A stretch of 64,000 nucleotides of DNA from an uncultured Bacteroidia bacterium (GTDB taxonomy: Bacteria; Bacteroidota; Bacteroidia; Bacteroidales; UBA932). The notes under the pieces are model-generated. The model ran no database searches. It worked only from the letters and a program-made list of their open reading frames with translations, and had not been told where the DNA came from. A program made the position numbers and the translations under genes. Positions 17,797-27,978 of the stretch are shown piece after piece. The first letter of the stretch is position 1. Every line of letters starts with the position of its first letter. Location: the NCBI GenBank assembly GCA_902789395.1, contig CADANY010000011.1, positions 46,797 to 110,796 of the forward strand. The letters run 5' to 3'.

Positions 17797-17972
17797 CCGT
17801 CAGGACCTCTTGCTGAAAACAACAAGTACGAACGTACCGGGTGAGCTCAGACCAGGGATGACAGGCCCCAAGTAACCTTCGGGGATTCCGCCGCGAGGCG
17901 GGACATGGGATTTCAGAACCGGTCGGAACCCAAATCTTAGTAATAAGATTTTCTGACACAGATGCTGGCGGC
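17796..17972 (+). ncRNA. ssrS: Structured RNA, probable 6S RNA
   Basis: About 177 nt between zapA and rny have no reading frame but contain many helices. The ends pair: GCCGTCAG at 17796-17803 with CTGGCGGC at 17965-17972 (one G-U), directly followed by T6 at 17973-17978. Internal hairpins include CCGCC-GCGA-GGCGG near the centre, CCCC...GGGG around 17870-17885, and AATCTTA...TAAGATT. Length, end-closing stem and position after zapA fit 6S RNA, which binds RNA polymerase. The identification is inferred from position and shape, not from a covariance model. Confidence 0.55.
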
Positions 17973-17985
17973 TTTTTTCTTTCAT

Positions 17986-18015
17986 CAGGCAGTTTCCCTT
18001 TTGGGAGACTGCCTG
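17986..18015 (+). terminator. Strong hairpin between the structured RNA and rny
   Basis: Positions 17986-17998 pair with 18003-18015 in a 13-bp stem with one G-T pair and a TTTT loop, followed by a weak T-rich stretch. It could be a second terminator for the RNA upstream or a 5'-leader structure of rny, whose ATG is at 18052. Confidence 0.55.
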
Positions 18016-18051
18016 TTTGCTTGAAGTAAAACTATATACAAAACAAATAAA

Positions 18052-19593
18052 ATGAACTTGTTACCTATCATTCTCGCATTTATCGCAGGTGCCGCGATTG
18101 CACTTGTTGCATACATACTCATCAATCGCTCGATCCTCAAGGGCAAGAGTGCCGACATCATCGAGAAAGCCAACCTTGAAGCCGAGAAGATCAAAAATGA
18201 AAAAATTCTCCAGGCGAAAGAGAAGTTCCTCAATCTCAAGAGCGAACACGAGCAGTACGTCAACGAGAAGAATGCCCAGATCCGCGAAGCGGAATCCCGC
18301 ATCAGGCAGAAAGAAAATACCCTGAACCAGCAGACGGCCGAAGTCCAGAAGAAGGGCAAGGAGATCGACAACATGAAATCCTCCCTCAAGGGCCAGCAGG
18401 ATGCCCTCGCACGCAAGACGGAAGAGTACGACAAACGGATCGGCGAGGCCAACCGGCTGCTCGAGAATATCGCCGGCATGACAGCGGTCGAGGCGAAGAA
18501 TACGCTGATGGAGAATATGAAGGCGGAAGCCCGTACCGAGGCCCAGGCCTATATCAACGATACCATGGACGAAGCCCGTCTCAACGCTGCCAAGGAAGCC
18601 AAACGCATCGTTATCAATACGATCCAGCGGACTGCGACGGAGACGGCGATTGAGAATGCCGTAACGACCTTCCCGATCGAGAACGACGAGATCAAGGGAC
18701 GGATCATCGGCCGGGAAGGCCGCAACATCCGCGCCCTCGAGGCCGCTACCGGCGTTGAGATCGTAGTCGACGATACCCCGGATGCGATCCTTCTCTCCGC
18801 CTTCGATCCGGTCCGCCGCGAAGTCGCCCGACTCGCCCTGCATCAGCTTGTCATTGACGGCCGGATCCACCCGGCCCGCATCGAAGAAGTCGTCACGAAG
18901 GTCCAGAAACAACTTGAGGATGAGATTCTTGAAACTGGAAAACGGACCTGCATCGACCTCGGAATCCACGGAATGAGCATGGAGCTGGTCCGTCTGATCG
19001 GCCGGATGAAATACCGTTCTTCTTACGGGCAGAACCTGCTCCAGCACTCCCGCGAGGTAGCCAATATCTGCGCCATCATGGCCTCCGAACTGGGTCTCAA
19101 CGTCAAAATGGCCAAGCGCGCCGGCCTTCTCCACGATATCGGAAAGGTTTCCGAAGCCGATCCGGAGCTCCCGCACGCCATCCTCGGTATGAAACTCGCC
19201 GAGCAGTATAAGGAGAAACCCGAGATCTGCAATGCCATCGGCGCCCACCACGAAGAGATGGAGATGACCTCCCTGATCGCTCCGATCGTACTGGTCGGCG
19301 ACGCGATTTCCGGTGCCCGCCCGGGTGCCCGCCGGGAAGTCATCGAGTCCTATATCAAGCGGCTCAAGGGAATGGAAGACCTGGCCGCCGCCTATCCGGG
19401 TGTCACGAAGTCCTATGCGATCCAGGCCGGCCGCGAGCTGCGAGTCATCGTCGGCGCCGAGCAGGTTTCCGACGAGCAGGCTGTCACCCTTTCGTCTGAT
19501 ATCGCCAAGAAGATCCAGGACGAAATGACATACCCCGGACAGGTCAAGATAACCGTTATCCGCGAAACCAGATCCGTAGCTTATGCGAAGTAA
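18052..19593 (+). CDS. rny: Ribonuclease Y
   Basis: This 513-aa membrane-anchored endoribonuclease starts mRNA decay. It has an N-terminal membrane helix ([21 protein letters not shown]), a long coiled coil (about residues 30-190), a KH domain ([18 protein letters not shown]) and an HD domain with HSREVANI and LLHDIGK. The length and domain order match the family. It lies downstream of the zapA/6S region and overlaps the next gene by 11 nt. Confidence 0.95.
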   Translation: MNLLPIILAFIAGAAIALVAYILINRSILKGKSADIIEKANLEAEKIKNEKILQAKEKFLNLKSEHEQYVNEKNAQIREAESRIRQKENTLNQQTAEVQKKGKEIDNMKSSLKGQQDALARKTEEYDKRIGEANRLLENIAGMTAVEAKNTLMENMKAEARTEAQAYINDTMDEARLNAAKEAKRIVINTIQRTATETAIENAVTTFPIENDEIKGRIIGREGRNIRALEAATGVEIVVDDTPDAILLSAFDPVRREVARLALHQLVIDGRIHPARIEEVVTKVQKQLEDEILETGKRTCIDLGIHGMSMELVRLIGRMKYRSSYGQNLLQHSREVANICAIMASELGLNVKMAKRAGLLHDIGKVSEADPELPHAILGMKLAEQYKEKPEICNAIGAHHEEMEMTSLIAPIVLVGDAISGARPGARREVIESYIKRLKGMEDLAAAYPGVTKSYAIQAGRELRVIVGAEQVSDEQAVTLSSDIAKKIQDEMTYPGQVKITVIRETRSVAYAK

Positions 19594-21529
19594 GATTTTC
19601 AGCATCATCGCATGGATGGCAGCACTCCTGGGGAGTGTTGCCGTTTTTGCTCAGAATTTGGGGGAAGCGCCATCCGTCCGGTGGACCGTATCCCAGGAGA
19701 AAACCGGTGAGGACCTCTACCGGATTACTTTTACGGGAAAGATTGCGGACGGCATGCATATCTATGCCGCGAACCATGCGTACAATCCCACCACTGTAAC
19801 CTTCTCCACAACGGGCGCCGCCCAGTTGGAAGGTTCTCTCCAGGAAGTCTCAACGCCCGAGAAATACAAGGACGAGGACGTCCTTTTCGGGAAAGCGGTC
19901 TATACCCAGGATGTGCGTACAGGTGAAGGCGCCCTGATCGAGGGCACGATCAACTGGCAGGCCTGTACGGATACCCAATGCGGCTTTCCGGAAGTGCAGG
20001 AATTCAGCATCGAGGTCGGAGCGCCGGCGGTGACCGGGGCAGAGAATCAGACGCTGATCTCCGATCCCGAAAGCGCACCTGCAGGTGAGAAGAAAGGACT
20101 CTGGGCCCTTATCATCGAAGCGATCCTCTGGGGATTCGCCATGCTGCTGACCCCTTGCGTCTTCCCGATGGTCCCGATGACGATTTCCTTCTTCCTGAAG
20201 GGATCCGACAATGTCCGGCAAGGGCGGTTCAAAGCCTTCATGTACGGCCTTTTCATCGTCCTTCTCTATACCGTTCCGATCGCTGTCATAATCGGCCTGA
20301 CCTGGATCATCGGAGGCGGTGCCGTAACGGCCAATATCTTCAACTGGCTGGCGACGCACTGGCTCCCGAACATCCTTTTCTTCCTCGTGTTCATGATCTT
20401 CGCCGCATCCTTCTTCGGTGCGTTCGAGATTACCCTCCCCTCTTCCCTTGTCAACAAGAGTGACAAGAATACGGGAATGAAGGGCCTCGGAGGCGTCTTT
20501 TTCATGGCGCTGACCCTCGTACTGGTTTCGTTCTCCTGCACCGGTCCGATCGTCGGCTCGGTCCTTATCAAGTCGACCCAGGGCGAGGTATGGACCCCGA
20601 TCATTACGATGCTGGCCTTCTCCGTCGCTTTCGCCCTGCCCTTTACGATTTTCGCTCTCTTCCCGGAACTGCTGAAAAAGATGAAGAGCGGCAGCTGGCT
20701 GAACAGCGTCAAGGTTGTCATGGGCTTTATCGAGGTTGCCTTCGGTTTCAAGTTCCTCAGCGTGGCCGACCAGACCTACGGATGGGGGCTTCTTGACCGC
20801 GAGGTCTATCTCGCGATCTGGATCGTCGTATTCTCCCTTCTCGGTTTTTATCTCCTCGGGAAAATCCGTTTTAAGAACGATGACGAGCCCGTGGAGCGGA
20901 TCGGCGTACTGCGCCTATCCCTCGCCATTGCCGTATTCTCATTCGTGGTCTATATGGTCCCGGGCATGTTCGGAGCCCCGCTCAAGGCCCTTTCGGGCTA
21001 CCTGCCTCCAATCGAGACCCAGGACTTTATCATCGCGAACTATGCTGAAGGCCAGGGAACGGTCGCAGCACCGGCCCAGGGCAGTTCCCGGGGCGATCTG
21101 AAGATGCCGCATGGACTGACAGGCTACTTCTCCCTGCAGGAAGCCCTTGACGCTTCCAAAGCCAGCGGAAAGCCCGTTTTCGTCGATATCACGGGGAAAG
21201 GCTGCACCAACTGCCGCGAGATGGAAGCACGTGTCTGGAGCGATCCCGAAGTGCTTTCCCTCCTCCGGGACCGTTTTGAGATCGTGGCGCTCTATACCGA
21301 CTTCCGTGAGGAACTCCCGGAATCGGAATGGATTACGACCCCGAAAGGAAAGGTCCTCAAAGACATGGCCGGAGTCAACTCCTATATCGCCCTGAACCGC
21401 TTCGGGGTCAATGCACAGCCGAACTATGTAATCCTGGATTCCGAAGGGAATACCCTGGCCGGTCCCCGCGGATATAACCTCAGCATACCGGGGTTTGTCG
21501 AATTCCTCCAATCCGGCCTGAAAGACTGA
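19583..21529 (+). CDS. DsbD-family thiol:disulfide interchange protein
   Basis: This 648-aa protein moves reducing power from cytoplasmic thioredoxin across the inner membrane. A signal peptide (ends VAVFAQ) precedes an N-terminal DsbD-alpha/DsbC-like domain with the redox pair in [10 protein letters not shown]. The central membrane domain has about eight helices with the redox cysteines in [11 protein letters not shown] and FSCTGPIVG. The C-terminal thioredoxin-like domain has the CxxC motif CTNCREME. The start overlaps rny by 11 nt. The substrate proteins are not indicated by context. Confidence 0.92.
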   Translation: MRSKIFSIIAWMAALLGSVAVFAQNLGEAPSVRWTVSQEKTGEDLYRITFTGKIADGMHIYAANHAYNPTTVTFSTTGAAQLEGSLQEVSTPEKYKDEDVLFGKAVYTQDVRTGEGALIEGTINWQACTDTQCGFPEVQEFSIEVGAPAVTGAENQTLISDPESAPAGEKKGLWALIIEAILWGFAMLLTPCVFPMVPMTISFFLKGSDNVRQGRFKAFMYGLFIVLLYTVPIAVIIGLTWIIGGGAVTANIFNWLATHWLPNILFFLVFMIFAASFFGAFEITLPSSLVNKSDKNTGMKGLGGVFFMALTLVLVSFSCTGPIVGSVLIKSTQGEVWTPIITMLAFSVAFALPFTIFALFPELLKKMKSGSWLNSVKVVMGFIEVAFGFKFLSVADQTYGWGLLDREVYLAIWIVVFSLLGFYLLGKIRFKNDDEPVERIGVLRLSLAIAVFSFVVYMVPGMFGAPLKALSGYLPPIETQDFIIANYAEGQGTVAAPAQGSSRGDLKMPHGLTGYFSLQEALDASKASGKPVFVDITGKGCTNCREMEARVWSDPEVLSLLRDRFEIVALYTDFREELPESEWITTPKGKVLKDMAGVNSYIALNRFGVNAQPNYVILDSEGNTLAGPRGYNLSIPGFVEFLQSGLKD

Positions 21530-21535
21530 TTTAGC

Positions 21536-23791
21536 ATGTCCGAACTTGCTCCTCTGATTGCCGACCTTGCGCTGATTCTGATCTGCGCGGGAGTCATGAC
21601 GTTGCTGTTCAAGAAGTTGAAGCAGCCGCTCGTCCTCGGGTATATCGTTGCCGGCTTTATTGCCAGTCCGCATTTCGCCCTGACTCCGTCGGTTATCGAT
21701 ACGGCTTCGATCCATATCTGGGCGGACATCGGCGTCATCTTCCTCCTTTTCGCGCTCGGTCTTGAATTCAGTTTCAAGAAGATCGTAAAGGTCGGAGGAC
21801 CGGCGATCATCGCCGCCCTGACGATCATCTTCGGGATGATCTTCCTCGGGTTTACGGTCGGCTCCTCGTTCGGTTGGAGCAAGATGGATGCGATCTTCCT
21901 CGGCGGAATGATTGCCATGTCTTCGACGACAATCATCTATAAGGCCTTCGACGACCTGGGCATGAGGAAGAAGAAGTTTACGGGCCTTGTCCTGAGTATC
22001 CTGATTCTGGAAGATATCCTTGCCGTCGTCCTGATGGTCGTTCTCTCGACCATGGCCGTCAGCAGCAGCGTAGAAGGCGGTGAACTTCTCCAGAGCATCC
22101 TGAAACTGGTATTCTTCCTGATTCTCTGGTTCGTTGTCGGTATCTACCTGATTCCCCTCCTCCTTCGGAAGACACGGGGGCTGATGAATGACGAGACCCT
22201 GCTGGTCGTCGCCCTGGCCCTCTGCTTCGGAATGGTCGTTCTGGCAGCCAAGACCGGTTTTTCCGCCGCGTTCGGCGCTTTTATCATGGGCTCGATCCTG
22301 GCGGAGACCGTCGAAGCGGAGCATATCGACAAACTTGTCAAGCCGGTCAAGGACCTTTTCGGAGCCATTTTCTTCGTGTCTGTCGGTATGATGGTCGATC
22401 CGGCCATGATCGCTCAGTACTGGCTACCGATCGTCGTCATTACCCTGACCGTACTTGTCGGGCAGGCTTTCTTCGGGACGCTGGGCGTTCTTCTTTCCGG
22501 GCAGTCGCTGAAAACGGCCATCCAGTGCGGATTCAGCCTGACGCAGATCGGCGAATTCGCTTTCATCATCGCCTCCCTCGGCGTCTCCCTCGGCGTCACC
22601 GGCAATTTCCTCTATCCGATCGTCGTCGCCGTTTCGGTCATCACGATCTTCCTGACTCCGTATATGATCCGTCTCGCGGAGCCTTTCTACGGCTTCCTGG
22701 AGAAGCATCTGCCGGAGAAATGGATCAATTTCCTTGGGCGGTATGCTTCGGGCAGTACACCGGCCGTATCAGGCAAGGAGAGCTACTGGAAGGACTTTAT
22801 CCTGGCCATTGTCAAACTGACCGTTGTCTATTCGATCATCTGTTTTGCCATCCAGACCCTCGCCTTCCGTTTCTTCGTGCCTTTCGTCGGGAAATGGATT
22901 CCCGAGCCCTGGTCCGATATCGTCTCAGCTGGCACGATCATCCTCATGATGGCCCCGTTCCTCCGGTCCATCATGATCAAGAAGAACCACTCCGAGGAGT
23001 TCATGGCCTTATGGAACCAGAACAAGGGCAACCGCGCCCCGTTGATCGGCACGATTGTCATCCGGATCGCCATCGCCCTCGGTTTCGTCTTTACGACCCT
23101 CGTCCGGCTTTTCCACACGTCCAGTGCCCTGGCGATCCTGCTTGCCCTCGTGCTGATAGCCGCGATGATTTTCAGCCGCTGGGTCAAGCGCCGTTCGATC
23201 CGGATTGAGCAGACCTTCCTGAACAACCTCCGCTCGCGCGATCTGAGGGACGAGTACCTCGGCGCGAAAAAGCCCGAATATGCCGATGATCTGATCTCCA
23301 AGGATCTGCACTTTAGCGACTTCGAGATTCCCGGCGAATCCGGGTGGGTCGGGAAGACCCTCGCCGAACTGAATTTAGGAAAGCGTTTCGGTATCCAGGT
23401 CGTTTCGATTCTCCGCGGAAACCGCCGGATCAATATTCCCAAAGGCACCGACCGTCTCTATCCGGGCGACCGGATCCAGGTCATTGCGACGGACAGCGAG
23501 ATGGAGGCTTTTGCTTCGGAGCTGCGGAACGAATCGGTGACCGTCGATGAGGCGATGGCCGCCGAGAACGAAATGAAACTCAATCACCTTCTCATCGGGA
23601 AGGAATCCTCCCTCATCGGAAAGGATGTCCGCACCAGCGGCCTCCGGGATACGTACCACTGCTTTGTCGCCGGCATTGAAAAAAGCGACGGAAACCTGCT
23701 TAAACCTGATCTGTCGATCACTTTCGAAGAAGGCGATATCCTCTGGATCGTCGGAGAGCAGGATGACCTTGACAGAATCAAAACACTATGA
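21536..23791 (+). CDS. Kef-type CPA2 cation:proton antiporter with two RCK_C domains
   Basis: This 751-aa integral membrane protein begins with a Na+/H+ exchanger domain of about 12 helices (QPLVLGYIVAGFIASP, FALGLEFSFKKI, GAFIMGSILAET). An extra membrane region around residues 410-540 follows. The cytoplasmic tail has two TrkA_C (RCK_C) type ligand domains (SGWVGKTLAELNLGKRFGI and SSLIGKDVRTSGLR). There is no RCK_N nucleotide-binding Rossmann domain, unlike E. coli KefB/KefC. K+ or Na+ as substrate cannot be decided. The stop overlaps the following glycosyltransferase start (ATGA). Confidence 0.88.
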   Translation: MSELAPLIADLALILICAGVMTLLFKKLKQPLVLGYIVAGFIASPHFALTPSVIDTASIHIWADIGVIFLLFALGLEFSFKKIVKVGGPAIIAALTIIFGMIFLGFTVGSSFGWSKMDAIFLGGMIAMSSTTIIYKAFDDLGMRKKKFTGLVLSILILEDILAVVLMVVLSTMAVSSSVEGGELLQSILKLVFFLILWFVVGIYLIPLLLRKTRGLMNDETLLVVALALCFGMVVLAAKTGFSAAFGAFIMGSILAETVEAEHIDKLVKPVKDLFGAIFFVSVGMMVDPAMIAQYWLPIVVITLTVLVGQAFFGTLGVLLSGQSLKTAIQCGFSLTQIGEFAFIIASLGVSLGVTGNFLYPIVVAVSVITIFLTPYMIRLAEPFYGFLEKHLPEKWINFLGRYASGSTPAVSGKESYWKDFILAIVKLTVVYSIICFAIQTLAFRFFVPFVGKWIPEPWSDIVSAGTIILMMAPFLRSIMIKKNHSEEFMALWNQNKGNRAPLIGTIVIRIAIALGFVFTTLVRLFHTSSALAILLALVLIAAMIFSRWVKRRSIRIEQTFLNNLRSRDLRDEYLGAKKPEYADDLISKDLHFSDFEIPGESGWVGKTLAELNLGKRFGIQVVSILRGNRRINIPKGTDRLYPGDRIQVIATDSEMEAFASELRNESVTVDEAMAAENEMKLNHLLIGKESSLIGKDVRTSGLRDTYHCFVAGIEKSDGNLLKPDLSITFEEGDILWIVGEQDDLDRIKTL

Positions 23792-24963
23792 TATCAAATA
23801 TCGGCTTATTCAATGAAAGTTTTCCGCCCTTGATGGACGGTGTCGCCATCTGTGTAGAGAACTATGCGAGATGGATGCAGGAAAAAGTCGGCGGAGTCTG
23901 CGTCGTAACGCCCCACATCCCCGACAGCGACTACAGCGATAAGAAATACGAAGTGCTGGACTATCTCTCCGTACCGGTCCCTTTCCGGGCTCCGTATGTA
24001 ACCGGAATCTCGGCGATGGACCCATCCTTCCTGCGGAAAATCAGCCGTCACCATTTCAAGATCGTCCATGCCCACAGCCCCTTCGTCGCCGGGCTGACGG
24101 CTGCCAGGATTGCTAAAAACCAAAAGATCCCGCTCGTTGCAACCTTCCACTCCAAGTACCGGGAGGACTTCGCAAGGGTTATTCCGGGAACGATGATCGT
24201 AGATACGATTATCTCGGAGATTGTCAAGTTCTATGAGGATGCGGACGAGGTCTGGGTCCCGCAGGAGTCGGTCAAGGACGTCCTGTACAGTTATGGTTAC
24301 AAGGGGAAGATCGAGGTGATGATGAACGGATGCGACCTCGTCGGCAATTATCCGGAGTCTTTCTTTGACGACTGCCGGAAAGAGCTCGGGATCGCTCCCG
24401 GAGAGTTCTCGCTGCTCTTTGTAGGACAGCATATCTGGGAGAAGAACGTGCGGCTTACGATCGAAACGCTCGCCCGGATCAAAGACCTCCCTTTCCGCAT
24501 GTTCTTCATTGGGACTGGCTATGCGGAAAAAGAGATGAAAGAACTGGTAGATAACCTGCAGATCAAGGATAAGGTCACTTTTGTCGGCCGCCTGACCGAC
24601 CGGGAGAAGCTCAAGCATTACTATGCCGCAGCAGATCTTTTCCTCTTCCCTTCCCTCTATGATACGGACGGACTGGTTGTACGGGAAGCCGCTGCGCTTC
24701 ATACACCCTCTGTCATGCTCCGGGAGGCGTCTGCTTCGGGCATGCTGCGGGACGAAGAGACGGGATTTCTGATCGGCAACTCAGCCGAGGAATTCGAGGC
24801 TGTGCTTCGCCGGCTCCATGCGGACCGGTCCCGGATCGCCCGCGTCGGAATCGCCGCTTCACAGCAGATCGTCCGTTCCTGGGAGGACATCGCCGGCGAA
24901 GCGATTGACCGCTACAACGCCATCATCGCCCGCCGGACGCAGATCCGCCCCCTGTCATTCTGA
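23788..24963 (+). CDS. GT4-family glycosyltransferase
   Basis: This 391-aa GT-B fold enzyme has an N-terminal acceptor domain (IGLFNESFPPLMDGVAICVENYARWM) resembling diacylglycerol glucosyltransferases and mannosyltransferases such as PimB. The C-terminal donor-binding domain has FVGQHIWEKNV, FVGRLTDREKL and the EX7E-like segment FPSLYDTDGLVVREAA. It has no signal peptide and probably acts at the cytoplasmic face. The substrate is unknown. A lipid acceptor is a guess from the N-terminus. It overlaps the antiporter stop by 4 nt and overlaps convergently with the next gene by 9 nt. Confidence 0.87.
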   Translation: MISNIGLFNESFPPLMDGVAICVENYARWMQEKVGGVCVVTPHIPDSDYSDKKYEVLDYLSVPVPFRAPYVTGISAMDPSFLRKISRHHFKIVHAHSPFVAGLTAARIAKNQKIPLVATFHSKYREDFARVIPGTMIVDTIISEIVKFYEDADEVWVPQESVKDVLYSYGYKGKIEVMMNGCDLVGNYPESFFDDCRKELGIAPGEFSLLFVGQHIWEKNVRLTIETLARIKDLPFRMFFIGTGYAEKEMKELVDNLQIKDKVTFVGRLTDREKLKHYYAAADLFLFPSLYDTDGLVVREAAALHTPSVMLREASASGMLRDEETGFLIGNSAEEFEAVLRRLHADRSRIARVGIAASQQIVRSWEDIAGEAIDRYNAIIARRTQIRPLSF

Positions 24964-26715
24964 GCGCTTCCCGAAAAGCAACTCCATATCCCTTGAAAGA
25001 GCCTCCCCTGCCATCTTTTCGGGGATGAACTTCCATGTTCCGATCCGAACCGGGTCGCCGGTGACGGCCGGATCGATGGACCCCATGTCCACAAGATAGT
25101 TATATAGGATATCGCGGATCTCGGGATAACGCGAAACGACCCGCTCGTCGATTTTGTCCGTATCGACGCCGGCTCCCTCATGCAGGAGACCGCCACCGCC
25201 GCTGGCGCGGTAGGAAGTCATTGCGACGAAGTACTCCTTGTCCATGACAAACGGCTCTCCGGAAGCCATGGAAGCGATGGCGATACGCTGCCCGAAAGGC
25301 TTGGTCACATCGACCGTATAGTTCAGGCCGGCGGCCGAATCGAAATTGTAGCTCCGTGCTACGAAAGACCAGCCCTTCTGTCCCGTCCGTGCATCATCAC
25401 GCTGACGGATCTTCAGCACATGGTCCTCGGAAGAACGGATCGTCTGGATCCAATTGTCGTAACTGTATTCCAGATAGTTCCGGATTTCTTCGCCGGTCAT
25501 CCTGACGACATAGAGCTGGTTCTCGAACGGATAGATCGTGAAAAGATCATTATAGATCAGGGTTCCGGCCTTGACGTAACCGTTATAGGTCAATGGCGCT
25601 GCGAAGGAGATCTGGGCAGGAGAGCAGTTGATCTGGAGCGTATGGACCAGGTTGATATAATCGCTCATGCCGCAGAAAGCATCCCGGGTAAGAAGGTCCG
25701 ACTTGAGTTCACCGACCTCCCGGAGGGTGAAGGCCTTGACGGCCTCATAATCGGAATGGAACTCCGCCTGCATTTTCGTATCGACCGCTGCCTCCCGGAT
25801 CGGAATCAGCCCGCAGGAAAGATCTTTTCCGACGATCTGCCCATCTTTGACACGGACGGTAATCTCGCCGAGACCGAGGTTCCGGCAATGGCTGCCCGAA
25901 TTGATGAGGCAGATGCCGTCAGCGGATTCGGTATAGGGACGGTGGTCATGGGAGCAGATCAGGAAGTCCACGTTTTTCAAGCTCTTAAGAAGATCAAGTC
26001 CTTGACTTTCGAGCATATTCCCTTTCCCGCTTCCGGTTCCGCTGTGGACTGCGACGATCACGACATGCGGCTTCTCTTTCGCGATGACCTTATCGACGTC
26101 AGCCTGGACAAGAGGGATGAGCGATTCGAAATGCATGCCGCTCCAGACACTCTCGTTGAGCCAGGCCTTCATATTCGGATTCGTATAGCCGAGAACGGCG
26201 ACTTTAAGCCCGCCTTTCCGGAGAACCGTATAGAGCGGGAAATAGGGTTCCCCGTTGTCGTTTCGGATCGCATTGCCAGCCAGGAACGGGATGCCGTACT
26301 CTTTCAGCTGAGCCGCGATCCGGTCATAGACCCGGTGACCGGTTTCGACATCGTGGTTACCGACCGCGATGGCATCGTAACCCATGTATTTCGCCATCCG
26401 GGGATAGATATGCGGGGTCAGGGTATCGACATAATTGAAATAGTAGGCGGCATTGTCCCCCTGGAGGATATCTCCGGCATCGACCAGAACGACCCGGTCG
26501 GCCCCCTTCGCAGTCCGGACGCTGTCAACGGCCAGGTTGACGGCATACAGGGACTTGGACAGCCGGTTGCCCGTATAGGTCGAGTCGAAATAGTGTCCAT
26601 GGACGTCATTGGTCGTAAGGAGGGTCAGGCTGTACTCCCCGTCTTTGAGACGATGGCTGCAGGATGCAGCAAGCAGAAGGACGATAGCCGGGATCAGGTA
26701 TTTGAAAGCTTTCAT
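24955..26715 (-). CDS. 5'-nucleotidase family lipoprotein (UshA-like)
   Basis: This 586-aa protein has a lipobox (LAASC, C19), so it is anchored on the periplasmic or outer-surface side. The metallophosphoesterase domain shows LLTTNDVHGHYF, VDAGDILQGD, AVGNHDVETG and SHDHRPYT, which supply the dimetal site. The C-terminal 5'-nucleotidase domain binds the nucleoside. Activity on extracellular nucleotides or sugar nucleotides is expected. The frame extends to 26781, but the ATG at 26715 begins the signal peptide. The start overlaps the stop of the upstream barrel gene by one base. Confidence 0.9.
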   Translation of the reverse strand: MKAFKYLIPAIVLLLAASCSHRLKDGEYSLTLLTTNDVHGHYFDSTYTGNRLSKSLYAVNLAVDSVRTAKGADRVVLVDAGDILQGDNAAYYFNYVDTLTPHIYPRMAKYMGYDAIAVGNHDVETGHRVYDRIAAQLKEYGIPFLAGNAIRNDNGEPYFPLYTVLRKGGLKVAVLGYTNPNMKAWLNESVWSGMHFESLIPLVQADVDKVIAKEKPHVVIVAVHSGTGSGKGNMLESQGLDLLKSLKNVDFLICSHDHRPYTESADGICLINSGSHCRNLGLGEITVRVKDGQIVGKDLSCGLIPIREAAVDTKMQAEFHSDYEAVKAFTLREVGELKSDLLTRDAFCGMSDYINLVHTLQINCSPAQISFAAPLTYNGYVKAGTLIYNDLFTIYPFENQLYVVRMTGEEIRNYLEYSYDNWIQTIRSSEDHVLKIRQRDDARTGQKGWSFVARSYNFDSAAGLNYTVDVTKPFGQRIAIASMASGEPFVMDKEYFVAMTSYRASGGGGLLHEGAGVDTDKIDERVVSRYPEIRDILYNYLVDMGSIDPAVTGDPVRIGTWKFIPEKMAGEALSRDMELLFGKRSE

Positions 26716-27923
26716 TACAGAGAATATTGATATTTTGAAGGTTGTCTGCGGGAAGCGGTGCGGAGCGAGCTCCGTCTCCAAAGTTTTTCGAGGTTCAGCG
26801 TGAGGGTTCCATACTGGTCCATGCCGATATAGTTTCCGCGGTTAAACAACAGTTCGCAGCTGATCCGCACAGAAAGGAAATCACCGAGCCTGGGAGCCCA
26901 GTAGAAGGAGAGTATGTCAGCGAGACCGCCGTTGTATCCGGTATCGAGGGCCGCCTTGAGGGATCGCATATAAAGATCGTTCCCGAAACGGGCCCCGGTC
27001 GAATCCATCTTATAGAAATAGGGGACCATGCTCCATCCGTAATACAAGAAATTCCGGACCCCGAAGCCCCAGTTCCGGATATCCGTCGTCAGGGAAAATC
27101 CCCAAGGGAATTCAATGTCCTCATACCGGCGATCCCGCTGGTAGGAAACGACGGGGCCGACCTTGGCGGAGAGGACCTGCAGCCTGGTGCTGGAAGCGAA
27201 ATCGAACAGAATCCATGGATTCAGGATATGATCGTCTACAACACCCTTTGCGACGACGCTGTTGGCATAGTGGTGGAACATTCCCTCCCAACCGAGTTTC
27301 ATCCAGGGCAGAAGGGCGGATTCTCCATAGGTAAACACATTGAATTCTTCCCTGCGCACCGTACCGTACTGCCCGTTCCAGTCAAGACAGATCTCATAGA
27401 AAGATTTGGGCCGGCGGAACTGAAGGAGGAGCCCGTCCAGGCTGTTGTCGTAGAAACGGACTTCGTCCGAAAAGATCATCCGGTCATAATCGCCCTCTGT
27501 CTTCAGACGGGGGAAAGAACCGGCGAGCGCGGAGAATTCAGTATGGCCAAAGCGGTTGTCGTACCGGTAATAGAGCTGGATGTCTCCGACCCGGGTTGGA
27601 TCGCCTCCAAATTCCTTGAAGAAGTCTACTCCGGCGAAAACCTGATGGATCCCGCCTCTCCCGCGGTCGACTTTGATGCCGGCGAATGGGGTCAGGCGCA
27701 CTCCGGCCATGGTCCCGGATACCAATCCTTCCGGGTCTCCCGGACGGATTTCGTCATTGAGGAAGGTCCAGTCGAGCAGAAGATCGCCGGTAAAGGAAAA
27801 GGGTTTCCGCTCTACACGGGACGGAATTCCGAAGAATTCCCCGAAAAAGTCATCCAGGCCCTGGGCTTCTCCGGGAAGGGAGAGGATGAAAAAGAGCAGG
27901 ACCGGAAGGAGAACTCGTTTCAT
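26715..27923 (-). CDS. Predicted outer-membrane beta-barrel protein
   Basis: This 402-aa protein has a cleavable signal peptide (LFFILSLPGEAQG). It continues as alternating amphipathic strands rich in Tyr, Trp and Phe (FSFTGDLLLDWTFLN, IQLYYRYDNRFGHTEF, RNFLYYGWSMVPYFY), the pattern of an outer-membrane barrel. I do not recognise a characterised family. The C-terminal residue pattern ends SKYQYSL. It is translationally coupled to the 5'-nucleotidase lipoprotein (TAATG), so the pair may work together in nucleotide or phosphate uptake, which is inference. Confidence 0.78.
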   Translation of the reverse strand: MKRVLLPVLLFFILSLPGEAQGLDDFFGEFFGIPSRVERKPFSFTGDLLLDWTFLNDEIRPGDPEGLVSGTMAGVRLTPFAGIKVDRGRGGIHQVFAGVDFFKEFGGDPTRVGDIQLYYRYDNRFGHTEFSALAGSFPRLKTEGDYDRMIFSDEVRFYDNSLDGLLLQFRRPKSFYEICLDWNGQYGTVRREEFNVFTYGESALLPWMKLGWEGMFHHYANSVVAKGVVDDHILNPWILFDFASSTRLQVLSAKVGPVVSYQRDRRYEDIEFPWGFSLTTDIRNWGFGVRNFLYYGWSMVPYFYKMDSTGARFGNDLYMRSLKAALDTGYNGGLADILSFYWAPRLGDFLSVRISCELLFNRGNYIGMDQYGTLTLNLEKLWRRSSLRTASRRQPSKYQYSL

Positions 27924-27942
27924 AAATAATGGGTTTATCGGG

Positions 27943-27950
27943 CAAATTTA
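27943..27950 (-). promoter_or_regulatory. Promoter -7 box of the barrel/nucleotidase operon
   Basis: The minus strand reads TAAATTTG, 19 nt upstream of the ATG at 27923. No clear -33 box was found. Confidence 0.5.
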
Positions 27951-27978
27951 CACATTTTTGCTTATTTTTACTGAAAAT

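Noticed and set aside
25180..26730. 516-codon plus-strand frame across the 5'-nucleotidase
   Set aside because: It is the shadow of a gene with all metallophosphatase motifs.
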